Below are positions 25,659 through 34,200 of a stretch of 64,000 nt of DNA, piece by piece. This stretch comes from Streptomyces sp. NBC_01197 (lineage in GTDB: Bacteria; Actinomycetota; Actinomycetes; Streptomycetales; Streptomycetaceae), in contig NZ_CP108569.1 of assembly GCF_036010505.1 (NCBI RefSeq), positions 3,102,001 to 3,166,000 of the forward strand, in the 5' to 3' direction. A program made the translations under genes and the position numbers. The notes beneath the pieces are model-generated. The model made no database searches. It was given only the letters and a program-made list of their open reading frames with translations, and was not told where the DNA came from. How positions within the stretch are numbered: the first letter of the stretch is position 1; every line of letters starts with the position of its first letter.

Positions 25659-26695
25659 GCAGGCCGGTACTCGCAACCTGTGTAGTGTCCGGACTCCTTT
25701 TGATTGCAGGGGCACCCAATGCCTGGGCCGGAGTCACCGTGCCGGGTGGAGGCCGAGAAAGTACCAGCCCCAGCCCTACGGGTGGCAGCTCCAAGAACGA
25801 AGGCAGCCACGGGACCATCGCAGCGTCCGCCAGCGGTGTCTCATTCGACCGTTCCAAGAACGGCAGCGGCCCGGCAGCCGGCCCGGTGGCGGCAGCCGGA
25901 AATTGGACGCCACCCGCCTGCTGGTATGCGCCGAAATACACTGCGGCCCAATTCAAGGCGTATGAAGAGCCCATTTGGGAAGCCGAATCAACTGGCCCCG
26001 AATGGGATGCTCAGCAACGCAAGCGATACGTGGACGGTTCCCCGTACAAGAACTTCAACTTGAGTAAAGCAGATGATGGTTACTGGTGGACGTCGTTCCC
26101 CAATGAGAACTTTCCCCCTGGTTGGGATGCCTGCGACAAGCCGGATTTCTGGGTGGACAAGGGCGCCCCACCACCCGATGCCCAGGCAGTAACGCCGGAG
26201 ATTCTTGCGCACCTCGCCTATGCCGAGGTCCGAGTTCCGGGCACCAAAGTCACGCTCGCCCCCAACGGCAACACTAAAGTGAACCTTCCAACTTGGGCCT
26301 GGCTGAACAAAACGGACTTCAAGCCTGTATCCGTAACAGCTTCCGTACCAGTCCTTGGCATTGAGGCCACAACAGTCGCCAAGCCAGTCTCCTTGAAGCT
26401 CGATCCCGGCACTTCAGACGCCGAGACCTACCCCGGCTCCGGCGAGTGCACCTTCAACGGGGACGGTTCGATCGGTACTCCGTACGTAAAGGGCGACGCG
26501 GACAAGACCCCACCCTGCGGGCTCACTTACCTCCGCGCCTCCGGCTCCGACGGCCCGTACAAGCTGAAGGCCACCATCACCTGGAAGATCAGCTGGACCG
26601 GCACCGGCCAACCCGCCCCGAAGAGCCTCCCCGACGGCACCTTCGGCACCACCCAGGACGTGACAGTCGACGAGATCCAGACCATCAACCGCTGA
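25646..26695 (+). CDS. Secreted four-cysteine protein of the pair (copy 3)
   Basis: A 349-residue secreted protein; signal peptide VLATCVVSGLLLIAGAPNAWA (cleavage near residue 28). Family landmarks are PPACWYAPKYTAAQ, ACDKPDFWVD, ILAHLAYAEVRVPGTKV, LPTWAWLNKTDFKPVSVTASVP, LDPGTSDAETYP, ECTFNGDGSIGTPY, PPCGLTYLR, and the end DEIQTINR. It is closest to copy 1 in the last 100 residues, where even the DNA looks alike, suggesting duplication or gene conversion. ATG 25646 lies inside the lipoprotein gene; GGCGGGGG is just upstream. Confidence 0.78.
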   Translation: MREMSRPVLATCVVSGLLLIAGAPNAWAGVTVPGGGRESTSPSPTGGSSKNEGSHGTIAASASGVSFDRSKNGSGPAAGPVAAAGNWTPPACWYAPKYTAAQFKAYEEPIWEAESTGPEWDAQQRKRYVDGSPYKNFNLSKADDGYWWTSFPNENFPPGWDACDKPDFWVDKGAPPPDAQAVTPEILAHLAYAEVRVPGTKVTLAPNGNTKVNLPTWAWLNKTDFKPVSVTASVPVLGIEATTVAKPVSLKLDPGTSDAETYPGSGECTFNGDGSIGTPYVKGDADKTPPCGLTYLRASGSDGPYKLKATITWKISWTGTGQPAPKSLPDGTFGTTQDVTVDEIQTINR

Positions 26696-27031
26696 CCGCC
26701 ACGACGACTCCGTGGCCCTCGGCTTGGTGGTTTGGAAGATCACCCCTGCAAAGACGTGTGGAGTGGGGGGCGTGGCGTCACCCCTGCGAGATCTCCACGG
26801 TTTCCACATCCGTATCGGCCACGGTGAGAATGTGTTCGCTATCTGCTCGACCGGCTGTGGCGTCTCCCATACGCGGGCTCAGGCGACCGTGGCCGCCCGA
26901 GCAGCGAGCAACCGGGCGCGTGACGCCCCGAATCCTGGCCCCCCGGTGGCATATCATCAGCACCACGCACAAGACAGCACCGTCCGAGAGATTTCAGGCC
27001 ATCAATCGATGACGCGAACACGGGATACGGC
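26696..27031. other. Intergenic, no gene seen
   Basis: 336 bases between the secreted-protein gene and the small T7SS gene, with no supported reading frame and no strong hairpin. A separate promoter for the WXG operon is possible here. Confidence 0.35.
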
Positions 27032-27334
27032 ATGACTGACCTACGACTCGACGGCACGATCTTCGATGACCTCCGGAAGACGTTTTCGACGGTGTCAGAC
27101 CGGATGTCCGATGTGCGAAAGACCTTGCGAGGTACGGACGGCTCCGTCGTCGGCGCGCACAAGCTGGTAGACGACGTCCACGACTTCGCCGGCGACTGGG
27201 GCTACGGCGTCAAGCAGCTCGGCAAGCACACGCACAACGCGGTCAAGATGATCGACAAAATCGGTAAGTCTTTCGACAAGTTGGACCTGGATCTCGCAGA
27301 GTCCATGAAGCCCCAGAAGCCGAAGGGCAAGTGA
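27032..27334 (+). CDS. Small helical protein with WGxxxKxLG motif, probable T7SS effector partner
   Basis: A 100-residue charged helical protein, MTDLRLDGTIFDDL to a Lys-rich end. It shares with the 4019 product the block GDWGYGVKQLGK (Trp56) and FDKLD, and the same position directly before a WXG-domain protein. The DWG resembles, but is not in the usual place of, a WXG turn. Inferred role: helical partner needed for stability or export of the 27336 product. The next start follows after one base, so expression is coupled. Confidence 0.65.
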   Translation: MTDLRLDGTIFDDLRKTFSTVSDRMSDVRKTLRGTDGSVVGAHKLVDDVHDFAGDWGYGVKQLGKHTHNAVKMIDKIGKSFDKLDLDLAESMKPQKPKGK

Positions 27335-27335
27335 C

Positions 27336-28547
27336 GTGACCAAGCGCCCCGCCTTCCCCCACATAGGCTGGGATCCCACCCCCGGCGATGTGGAACAGAC
27401 CAGGGACCTCGCCAAGCAACTCGGCAAGCTGGCCAGCGAACTGGGTACGTCACTGAGCGAACTGCAGCGCATCGAGTGCGGCGCCTGGAAGGGCAAGACC
27501 GCCGTTGCCTTCACTGAGCACATCTCAACAGACGTCACACCGCTGATCAAGAAGAGTCATGACTCCTTCGACAAGGCATCCCGGGCACTTCACCGGTGGG
27601 CAGGCGAGCTCCAGGACTTCCAGGACGAAGCAGATCGCCTGGAGAAGGCCGCCGGAAAGGCACTCGACGACCTGTCCAAAGTCGACGAGAAGCATCCTGA
27701 CAAGGACGGAAAAGCAGGCCAGGCCGTCAACGACGCCGAAGGCAAGGTCGACGATCTCCAGTCCCGCTACAACAAGGCCGCCGGAGCCATCAGCAAGGAA
27801 CTCGACAAAGCCGGCGACATCGCACCCGACGAACCCGGCTTCTGGGACAAACTCGTACACGGCGTCGAAGACGCCTGGAACGCCACCGGAAAGTGGATCA
27901 AGGATCACGCTGATGTCATCAAGGCCATCGGTGATGCGCTCAGCTTGATCAGCAGCGTCCTCGGCATTCTCGCCATCATTACCGCGCCCTTCGAGCCGGT
28001 TGGAGCCATTTTCGCCGCTGCCGCAATGATCACAAGCGGGGCCGCTCTCCTGACACATCTGGTAGCCAAAGCCGCCGGAGCGGACGTCAGCTGGGTAGAC
28101 ATCGGGTTCGATGCGCTCGGCGTTCTCCCCGGCATCAAGGGACTGACCGGAAGCGCTGAACTCGCCAAGGGCGCGAGCGCCACCGTGCGTGCAGCGAAAC
28201 TGGGCGAGGGATACCGCGGGGTGACCAGCATCAGTAAGTCGTTGGTCCTGTTCGGCCCGCTGAAGGCCGTCCCCATGGTCAAACTCGGGGAAGGTGGAAG
28301 CCGCCTGGCGCTGGCTACTGAGGCCGGCCTACAGAACGTCCGCAAGGGGCAGTGGCTCGGGAGCCAGGGAGTAAATCTACTCTCTTCTAAGCTGCCGTTC
28401 ATCAAGGAAGTGAACCCCATGAGCGTCGGCAGCCGGGCAGTTGATGCTGCCATCAAGACGGGGACCACAGCACATAAGGCATACACGTATGCAAAGGACG
28501 ATCTCGGCTTCGGAGACAACTTTCACGCAGCCGCCTCCAACCCGTGA
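27336..28547 (+). CDS. WXG-domain protein with hydrophobic middle, putative T7SS substrate
   Basis: A 403-residue protein. Residues 10-110 form an Esx-like helical domain with WKG at 51-53 (ECGAWKGKTAVAFTEH) and a long coiled-coil-like continuation to about 160. A hydrophobic stretch at about 205-255 (AIGDALSLISSVLGILAIITAPF, IFAAAAMITSGAALL) is followed by a Gly/Ala-rich C-terminal region with no recognised enzyme motif. The N-terminal domain matches that of the WXG-Rhs toxin in role and position, but there are no Rhs repeats or toxin tip. It could be an effector with a membrane-active middle or a structural substrate. The GTG start follows the small partner by one base. Confidence 0.7.
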   Translation: MTKRPAFPHIGWDPTPGDVEQTRDLAKQLGKLASELGTSLSELQRIECGAWKGKTAVAFTEHISTDVTPLIKKSHDSFDKASRALHRWAGELQDFQDEADRLEKAAGKALDDLSKVDEKHPDKDGKAGQAVNDAEGKVDDLQSRYNKAAGAISKELDKAGDIAPDEPGFWDKLVHGVEDAWNATGKWIKDHADVIKAIGDALSLISSVLGILAIITAPFEPVGAIFAAAAMITSGAALLTHLVAKAAGADVSWVDIGFDALGVLPGIKGLTGSAELAKGASATVRAAKLGEGYRGVTSISKSLVLFGPLKAVPMVKLGEGGSRLALATEAGLQNVRKGQWLGSQGVNLLSSKLPFIKEVNPMSVGSRAVDAAIKTGTTAHKAYTYAKDDLGFGDNFHAAASNP

Positions 28548-28558
28548 GAGAGCCCCCT

Positions 28559-29221
28559 GTGACCACCGAAAGTCTCCAGCTCCTCGGAGTCGACAGCGGC
28601 ACGCTCCCGCCGATGGGCTTCCAGCTCCCTGTCGGATTGCACACGGTTGAAGTGTCGCTCGATGCAGAAGAGCGCGCGACGGCTGTTACCCAGCTTGTCC
28701 GGGACATCTACCCGCTAGGCGAAGAACCTCTATGGGACGTTATGAGCGCTACCTACAGTGCCATGGCGGACGAGATGCTCAGCAATGGCGTCTCCTTCTT
28801 CGGTATCGGCCTGTACGACATTGGCAACCGCGGTGTCGCCCACTGCGCTCTGACCGTGGCTGTCTTCGAGTCCGACCAGACCGACCAGGACGTAGTCGCG
28901 CACGGCACTCTAAAAATCCTGAGCCAGGACCGGGTGCGCGATGTCCGCTGGCTAGACCTGCCATGCGGGCCAGCTGTTTCTGCCATCTCCCTGCGCAGTC
29001 TTTTGGTGGATGGAAAATTCACACGCGACGGCACAGACCAGGAATTGCTCATGGGCCAGATCCAGGTGCACGTGCCATTCTCCACCGGGCCCTACACTGC
29101 GGTATTCACCCTGGACACCGCATCCATGGACCAGTGGGACGACTTCTCCCGCGCCATGGCGGATATCGTCCGCTCAGTGGACTTTAACGCCATTCCTCCA
29201 CAAGACGGACAGTCCGAGTGA
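28559..29221 (+). CDS. Unknown protein with LPCGxAV motif, T7SS-associated
   Basis: A 220-residue soluble protein. DLPCGPAVSAISLR near residue 140 and the following VHVPFSTGPYTAVFTLDTAS...FSRAMADIVRSVDF match in order the LPAGxAV proteins at 588 and 1217. No named family. GTG 28559 is preferred because GAGAGAG precedes it by about six bases; GTG 28544 overlaps the upstream stop (GTGA) and is an alternative with five more residues. Position right after the WXG protein suggests a cytosolic chaperone, immunity or accessory role; nothing in the sequence decides between them. Confidence 0.65.
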   Translation: MTTESLQLLGVDSGTLPPMGFQLPVGLHTVEVSLDAEERATAVTQLVRDIYPLGEEPLWDVMSATYSAMADEMLSNGVSFFGIGLYDIGNRGVAHCALTVAVFESDQTDQDVVAHGTLKILSQDRVRDVRWLDLPCGPAVSAISLRSLLVDGKFTRDGTDQELLMGQIQVHVPFSTGPYTAVFTLDTASMDQWDDFSRAMADIVRSVDFNAIPPQDGQSE

Positions 29222-29249
29222 ACCGAATGAGTCTCTGAGAGTTGAGCCA

Positions 29250-30140
29250 ATGGATTGGTACCCCGCCCCGGACGAAGACCTGCGGATCCGTACAGCGGCC
29301 AAATTCGCCACCGGCATGGCGCCGGCTGTCGCCGGTTGCCGTTGGTTCCGGAACCCCGAGCGCGCCGACATCCAAGGCGAACTGCCCCAGTGGCCAGCCG
29401 GTCCGGCCTTCACTCCCCGGTCGACAGCAGACCGTGCCGCACGCCGTACCGGCCGTGCCTTCCTCGTCGGCATCCCGCTCATCGCGAACCTTGTCGCCGG
29501 CTTCGGTGGGGCGCTCGGTTCGCCGTTCGGGGACGTGCCAGTGCGGGGCAATCCGGAAGAGCCCGAGAACGAGGTCGAGGACTTCCCCGTCATGTGGGCG
29601 GCACCCGGGACGCTCGCACGTACCGTCCCTTGGCAGTTGGACCCCTCGCGTCGCCCGGATGGTTACATCACGGATGCCGTGCTCACCGATCGCCGACTCG
29701 TCTTCCTGGGTAACCAGCAAGGAACCTTGAGCAAGGCCGACGAGCTCTGGGAAGTTCCCAGGAAGGACATCGCAGAGGCCCGGCAGATGAAGTTCAGTGA
29801 GATCAGTGGGGACATCCGCATCCTCTTCCGGGACGGGTCCTGGATCCGCCTGTTCACGGGATCACCGGACAGCTCCGGGCATCTGGCCCAGCTCATCAAC
29901 GGATCGATCCACGCCCTCACCGAAGCCGATCTCACCGAGGGCCAGCGGTACCGCGTACGGGACTTCCGGCAGGAGCTCCCGAAGAACGCCGAGCCGCCCA
30001 CCTTCACCCTGCTCAAAAGCGGCATCGTCCAGGTCGACTGCCGCGTCCCGGCGAAGGCCGGACAGGGGCTCTTCGAGACGCACTCAATCCTGATGAGCCC
30101 ATCGGGCGGTCCGGCAAAGCCTAAGCCGGGCGACCTGTAG
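29250..30140 (+). CDS. Protein with a bacterial PH-like domain, T7SS-associated
   Basis: A 296-residue protein. The N-terminal third has one hydrophobic segment (GRAFLVGIPLIANLVAGFGGALGS, about 70-93). The second half reads YITDAVLTDRRLVFLGNQQG...LWEVPRKDIAEARQMKFSEISGDIRILFRDGSWIRLFTG in outline, the strand pattern of bacterial PH/GRAM-like domains (LTDRRLVF is characteristic). A Pro/Lys tail follows. ATG 29250 is used. It is the last gene of the WXG operon and is followed by a strong terminator. Function unknown. Confidence 0.65.
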   Translation: MDWYPAPDEDLRIRTAAKFATGMAPAVAGCRWFRNPERADIQGELPQWPAGPAFTPRSTADRAARRTGRAFLVGIPLIANLVAGFGGALGSPFGDVPVRGNPEEPENEVEDFPVMWAAPGTLARTVPWQLDPSRRPDGYITDAVLTDRRLVFLGNQQGTLSKADELWEVPRKDIAEARQMKFSEISGDIRILFRDGSWIRLFTGSPDSSGHLAQLINGSIHALTEADLTEGQRYRVRDFRQELPKNAEPPTFTLLKSGIVQVDCRVPAKAGQGLFETHSILMSPSGGPAKPKPGDL

Positions 30141-30167
30141 ACCCGCCCATCGGGCTTCTCCGGGCCT

Positions 30168-30205
30168 CCCGAGTCCCAGCCCCAGCTCTGGGGCTGGGAC
30201 TCGGG
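30168..30205 (+). terminator. Strong hairpin after the WXG operon
   Basis: CCCGAGTCCCAGCCCCAG (30168-30185) pairs perfectly with 30188-30205, a 17-18 bp GC-rich stem 28 bases past the stop of the PH-like gene. Confidence 0.85.
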
Positions 30206-30710
30206 GGACCCGGGCCCCCACTCCCGAAGAAGAACCGCTTGATCAATGCAGAGGCGCTCCCCAAGAGTCCTGCTTCTATGCCACTCGCCCCGCGTTGGTT
30301 CTCCTTACGACCGCAACACACGACTCGCTAGAGTTCGCACAACGGTACGCAGGCGTCCCAGCGGCCGCCGGAGGTGCCGACTGCCCCGAATCGAGGAGCG
30401 GGAGGAGCGTGCCGTACTTCGAGATCCCGGCGGAGCGGAGCGTATGGGCGGCCACGGGCTACGGCTCGCTGGTCCGGTCGGATGAGGATGGGATGGCGGC
30501 GCGGGTGGGCTGCGGGGAGTTCTCGCGGGCTGCTGGGCGGTCGTGAGCGCTCCGCAGTCCGGGAAGCGCTCACCCCGGTCGACACCGCGACGAAGCCACG
30601 GACAGGAATCCCGCGGGGGGGCAGGGATCTTCTGGACAGCAGGAGTCCCCGGTGCGGTGGGCATGCCCTTCGCACCGGGGACCCTGAACGCCGGCGAGAC
30701 GGCCGGTGTT
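30206..30710. other. Gene-poor interval between terminator and Esx-like gene
   Basis: About 500 bases without a convincing gene. A frame of about 45 codons starting at a GTG near 30410 has a GGAGGAG-like sequence just before it, but its product matches nothing I know, so it is not called. Confidence 0.35.
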
Positions 30711-31010
30711 CTAGCCCTTGGTGCCCTTGGCCAGCTGCTCGTCCAGGTCCCCGTACGCCTTGGCGGCGTTCGTGAGGAACTTGGACATGCCCGTCAGGCC
30801 GTCAATCGTGTCCTTCGCGCCCTTCGTGAACTCCTTGAAGGAGTCCTCGAATGCCTGCGAGCCCTTGCGAGTGGTGTAGCCGTCCTTGACCAGACCCTCG
30901 ATGTACTTCTCAAGGTGGTCCAGCGTCTCGTCGAGCTTGGTCTTCGACTTGGTCAAGTGGCCGGCGGCCTTTTCCATCTCGTCATAAGTGATATCGGCGT
31001 CTTTGCCCAT
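30711..31010 (-). CDS. WXG100-family Esx-like secreted protein
   Basis: A 99-residue all-helical protein of the usual Esx length: helix 1 with YDEMEKAAGHLTKSKTKLDETLDHLEKYIEGL, the turn region VKDGYTTRKGSQAFEDSF (Tyr-Thr-Thr in place of Trp-x-Gly, as in some actinobacterial members), helix 2 to LAKGTKG. It is a probable T7SS substrate, exported as a dimer. ATG 31010 is chosen over the longer frame because it gives the family length, with AGGAAG upstream. It is divergent from the EccC/EssC-type ATPase gene 240 bases away, so shared control is likely. Confidence 0.85.
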   Translation of the reverse strand: MGKDADITYDEMEKAAGHLTKSKTKLDETLDHLEKYIEGLVKDGYTTRKGSQAFEDSFKEFTKGAKDTIDGLTGMSKFLTNAAKAYGDLDEQLAKGTKG

Positions 31011-31250
31011 GAGGCACCCACTTCCTAACTCGCCGCAGGGCCAACCCCCGTGGCTCCCGACACGGATCATTCGACTGTCCGCTCGAAGGGAAGCTTACGG
31101 GTGGGCCCAGTGGGAGCACACCCTCGTTGAGGCCACCGGATCCGTGAACCGGTGCACAGCCCGTTGCCGACGGGAAGGGTCCAGCCGCTATCGTCACTGG
31201 CACTGTTGCCTGCGTTCCGGAGCAGCCTCAGGTCCATGGGGAGGACAAAC
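31011..31250. promoter_or_regulatory. Divergent promoter region, Esx-like gene and T7SS ATPase
   Basis: 240 bases between the divergent starts. GGGGAGG at about 31238-31244 sets the GTG 31251 start of the ATPase. No clear -35/-10 pair could be assigned. Confidence 0.4.
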
Positions 31251-34200
31251 GTGCGCCTGACTCTGACCGTCGTCGATCCGCTCGGCGGTTCCAGCGCCGA
31301 TGTCGTGCTCGATATCGATCCCGAGTCCTCGGTCGGGGACATCTCGCGCGAATTGGCGCACCATGTCGGTCAGGGCGGTGGCGCGCAGATCATCCCTCTG
31401 GGTGGCCGCGCCACCAGGGACGGTTCGCCCCTCGTCTACGTCGACGGGTATGCCGTAGATCCCACGGCCACGATCGTCACCTCGCCGTTGCGCGAAGGTG
31501 CGGTCGTGAGTCTGCACGATCCGGCGGGATGCCTGCCCGGCGAACCGACCGGACTCGTTGAGCTGCGCGTTGCCGGCGGGCCCGCCGCCGGCGCCGTGCA
31601 CCGGCTGGGAGTCGGGCGTTACGAGATAGGTAACGGCCCCGCCTCGTACATCCGGATCGACGACCCCGAACTGCCCCCGCGCGCCGTCACCTTGTCGATT
31701 GCAACCGATGGCACCTGCCAAGTCACGGTCCACGCCGAAAAGAGCGGTGTACGCCTCGACGGTGAGGCACTGGAAGGCGACGACTGGCCGCTCGGCAGCC
31801 AGCTGGCCGTCGGGAATTCGCTGCTGGAGATCGGGCGTTACTCTCCCCCCGACGCCGCGCTCAAGTGGTCCGATGACGGCGCCGGCCTCGATTACAACCG
31901 GCCGCCGCGGCTGCGGCCCCCGGAGCGGGAGACACGCTTCCGGCTCCCGACTCCGCCCCGCGATCGCGAGACCCGTCCGCTCCCCTGGCTGATGGCCATT
32001 TTTCCACTGGTCTCCGCCGTCGTCATGGCGTTCCTCTTCGGACGCTGGTACTACCTGGTCATGGCCGTGATGAGCCCGATCATGCTGGTCGGCAACTACT
32101 TCATGGACAAGAAGCAGGGCCGGAAATCCCATGCGAAGCAGGTCAAGGAGTACAAGGAACACAAGGCCAGGATCGATGGCGAGGCGCAGGACGCGCTGGT
32201 CGCCGAGCGGCTCGACCGCCGCCGCTTCAACCCCGACCCGGCCCTGGTGCTCTCCCTCAGCACCGGCCCCCGCACCCGGCTCTGGGAGCGGCGGCGCACC
32301 GACCGCGACCATCTGCTGCTGCGCGTGGGGACCGGAAAGCTGCCGTCCGAGGTCGTCCTCGACGACCCCGAGCAGGACGACCACCGCCGGCAGGTCACCT
32401 GGGAGATCGAGGATGCCCCCGTCACCCTGCCGCTGGCCGAACTCGGCGTGATCGGGTTCGCCGGCCCCGGGGATTCGGCGCGTTCGCTCGCCCGGTGGGC
32501 GGTGGCGCAGACTGCCGTACTGCACAGTCCGGTGGACGTGCAGGTGTACGTACTGACCGAGGGCGCGGCGCAGGAAAGCTGGGACTGGGTCCGCTGGCTG
32601 CCGCACGCGCGGCCCTCAGGAGCGCACGACACAAACGTACTGATAGGTACGGATGCCGAGACCGTCGGCGCCCGTATCGGCGAACTCACTCAGCTCCTCG
32701 ACGCCCGGCAGAAGGCGGCCAAGGAGACCGGGAACAAGGTGGCGTCCTTCTCGGATCCGGACATCGTCGTCATCTGGGACGGCTCGCGGCGGCTGCGGTC
32801 GATGCCGGGTGTGGTCCGGCTGCTCCGCGAAGGCCCCGCGATGGCGATGTACGCCCTGTGTCTCGATTCCGAGGATCGGTTCCTGCCGGGCGAGTGCCAG
32901 GCCATCGTGGTCGCCGAGCCGCGCCCCGAGGAGCACCGCACCGTGAAGACACCGGCCGGAGCGGCGCCCGCACCCCAGGCCTCGGGCGGCTTCCCCTCGT
33001 TCCAGGCCTGGCACGCTACCGAGGCCACGGCGACCGAGGCCGCCCAGGGTGTGCCGCAGCTCCGGCTGCGCGTCGAGCAGACCGACTCCGCGCGGATCGC
33101 CGACGTCCGTCCGGACTTCGTGTCTCCCGCCTGGAGCGCCCGGCTTGCCCGTTCGCTTTCGCCCCTACGGGACATCAGCGGTGAGGCCGAGGACTCGGCG
33201 CTGCCGGGCGCCAGCCGACTGCTCGATGTGCTCCAGCTTGAGCCGCCGACCGGCGAAGCTGTCGCGGGACGCTGGCGTACCGGCGGGCAGTCGACGATGG
33301 CCGTCGTCGGTGAGTCGTATGACGGGCCCTTCGGAATCGACATCCGCCGCGACGGTCCGCACGGGCTGATCGCCGGTACCACCGGTTCCGGTAAGTCGGA
33401 GCTGCTGCAGACCATCGTCGCCGCGCTCGCGGTCGCCAATACGCCCGAGTCCATGACGTTCGTACTCGTCGACTACAAGGGCGGTTCGGCGTTCAAGGAC
33501 TGCGTGAAGCTACCGCACACGGTCGGCATGGTGACCGACCTCGACGCGCACCTGGTCGAGCGGGCCCTGGAATCCCTGGGCGCCGAGCTCAAGCGGCGCG
33601 AACACATTCTGGCGGCGTCCGACGCCAAGGACATCGAGGACTACCAGGACCTGGTGCGCCGTGATCCCTCGCACGCACCGGTGCCCCGACTCCTCATCGT
33701 CATCGACGAGTTCGCCTCCATGGTGCGGGACCTGCCGGACTTCGTGACCGGCCTGGTGAACATCGCCCAGCGGGGCCGTTCGCTCGGCATCCACCTTCTG
33801 CTCGCCACGCAGCGGCCGAGCGGGGTGGTCTCACCCGAGATCCGCGCCAACACCAACCTCCGTATCGCGCTTCGGGTGACGGACGCCATCGAGTCCAGCG
33901 ACGTCATCGACTCCCCCGAGGCAGGCAACATCTCCAAGAACACGCCGGGGCGCGCTTACGTACGTCTCGGCGCATCCTCCCTCGTGCCGTTCCAGTCGGG
34001 GCGCGTCGGCGGCCGGCGGCCGGGCGCAGCCGACCCTGCGGCCGTGGCCCCGTGGGCGGGTCTGCTCGACTGGCAGGAGCTGGGGCGCGCCGCCCTCAAG
34101 AAGCCCAAGTCCGAGGCGCGCGAGGAAGAGGAGATCACCGACCTCAAGGTCCTGGTGGACGCCGTCCGGGAGGCCAACGAACGCCTCGGCATCCCGCCTC

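Noticed and set aside
30295..30546. 83-codon frame after the WXG-operon terminator
   Set aside because: No family match and uncertain start; codon content does not distinguish it from chance.
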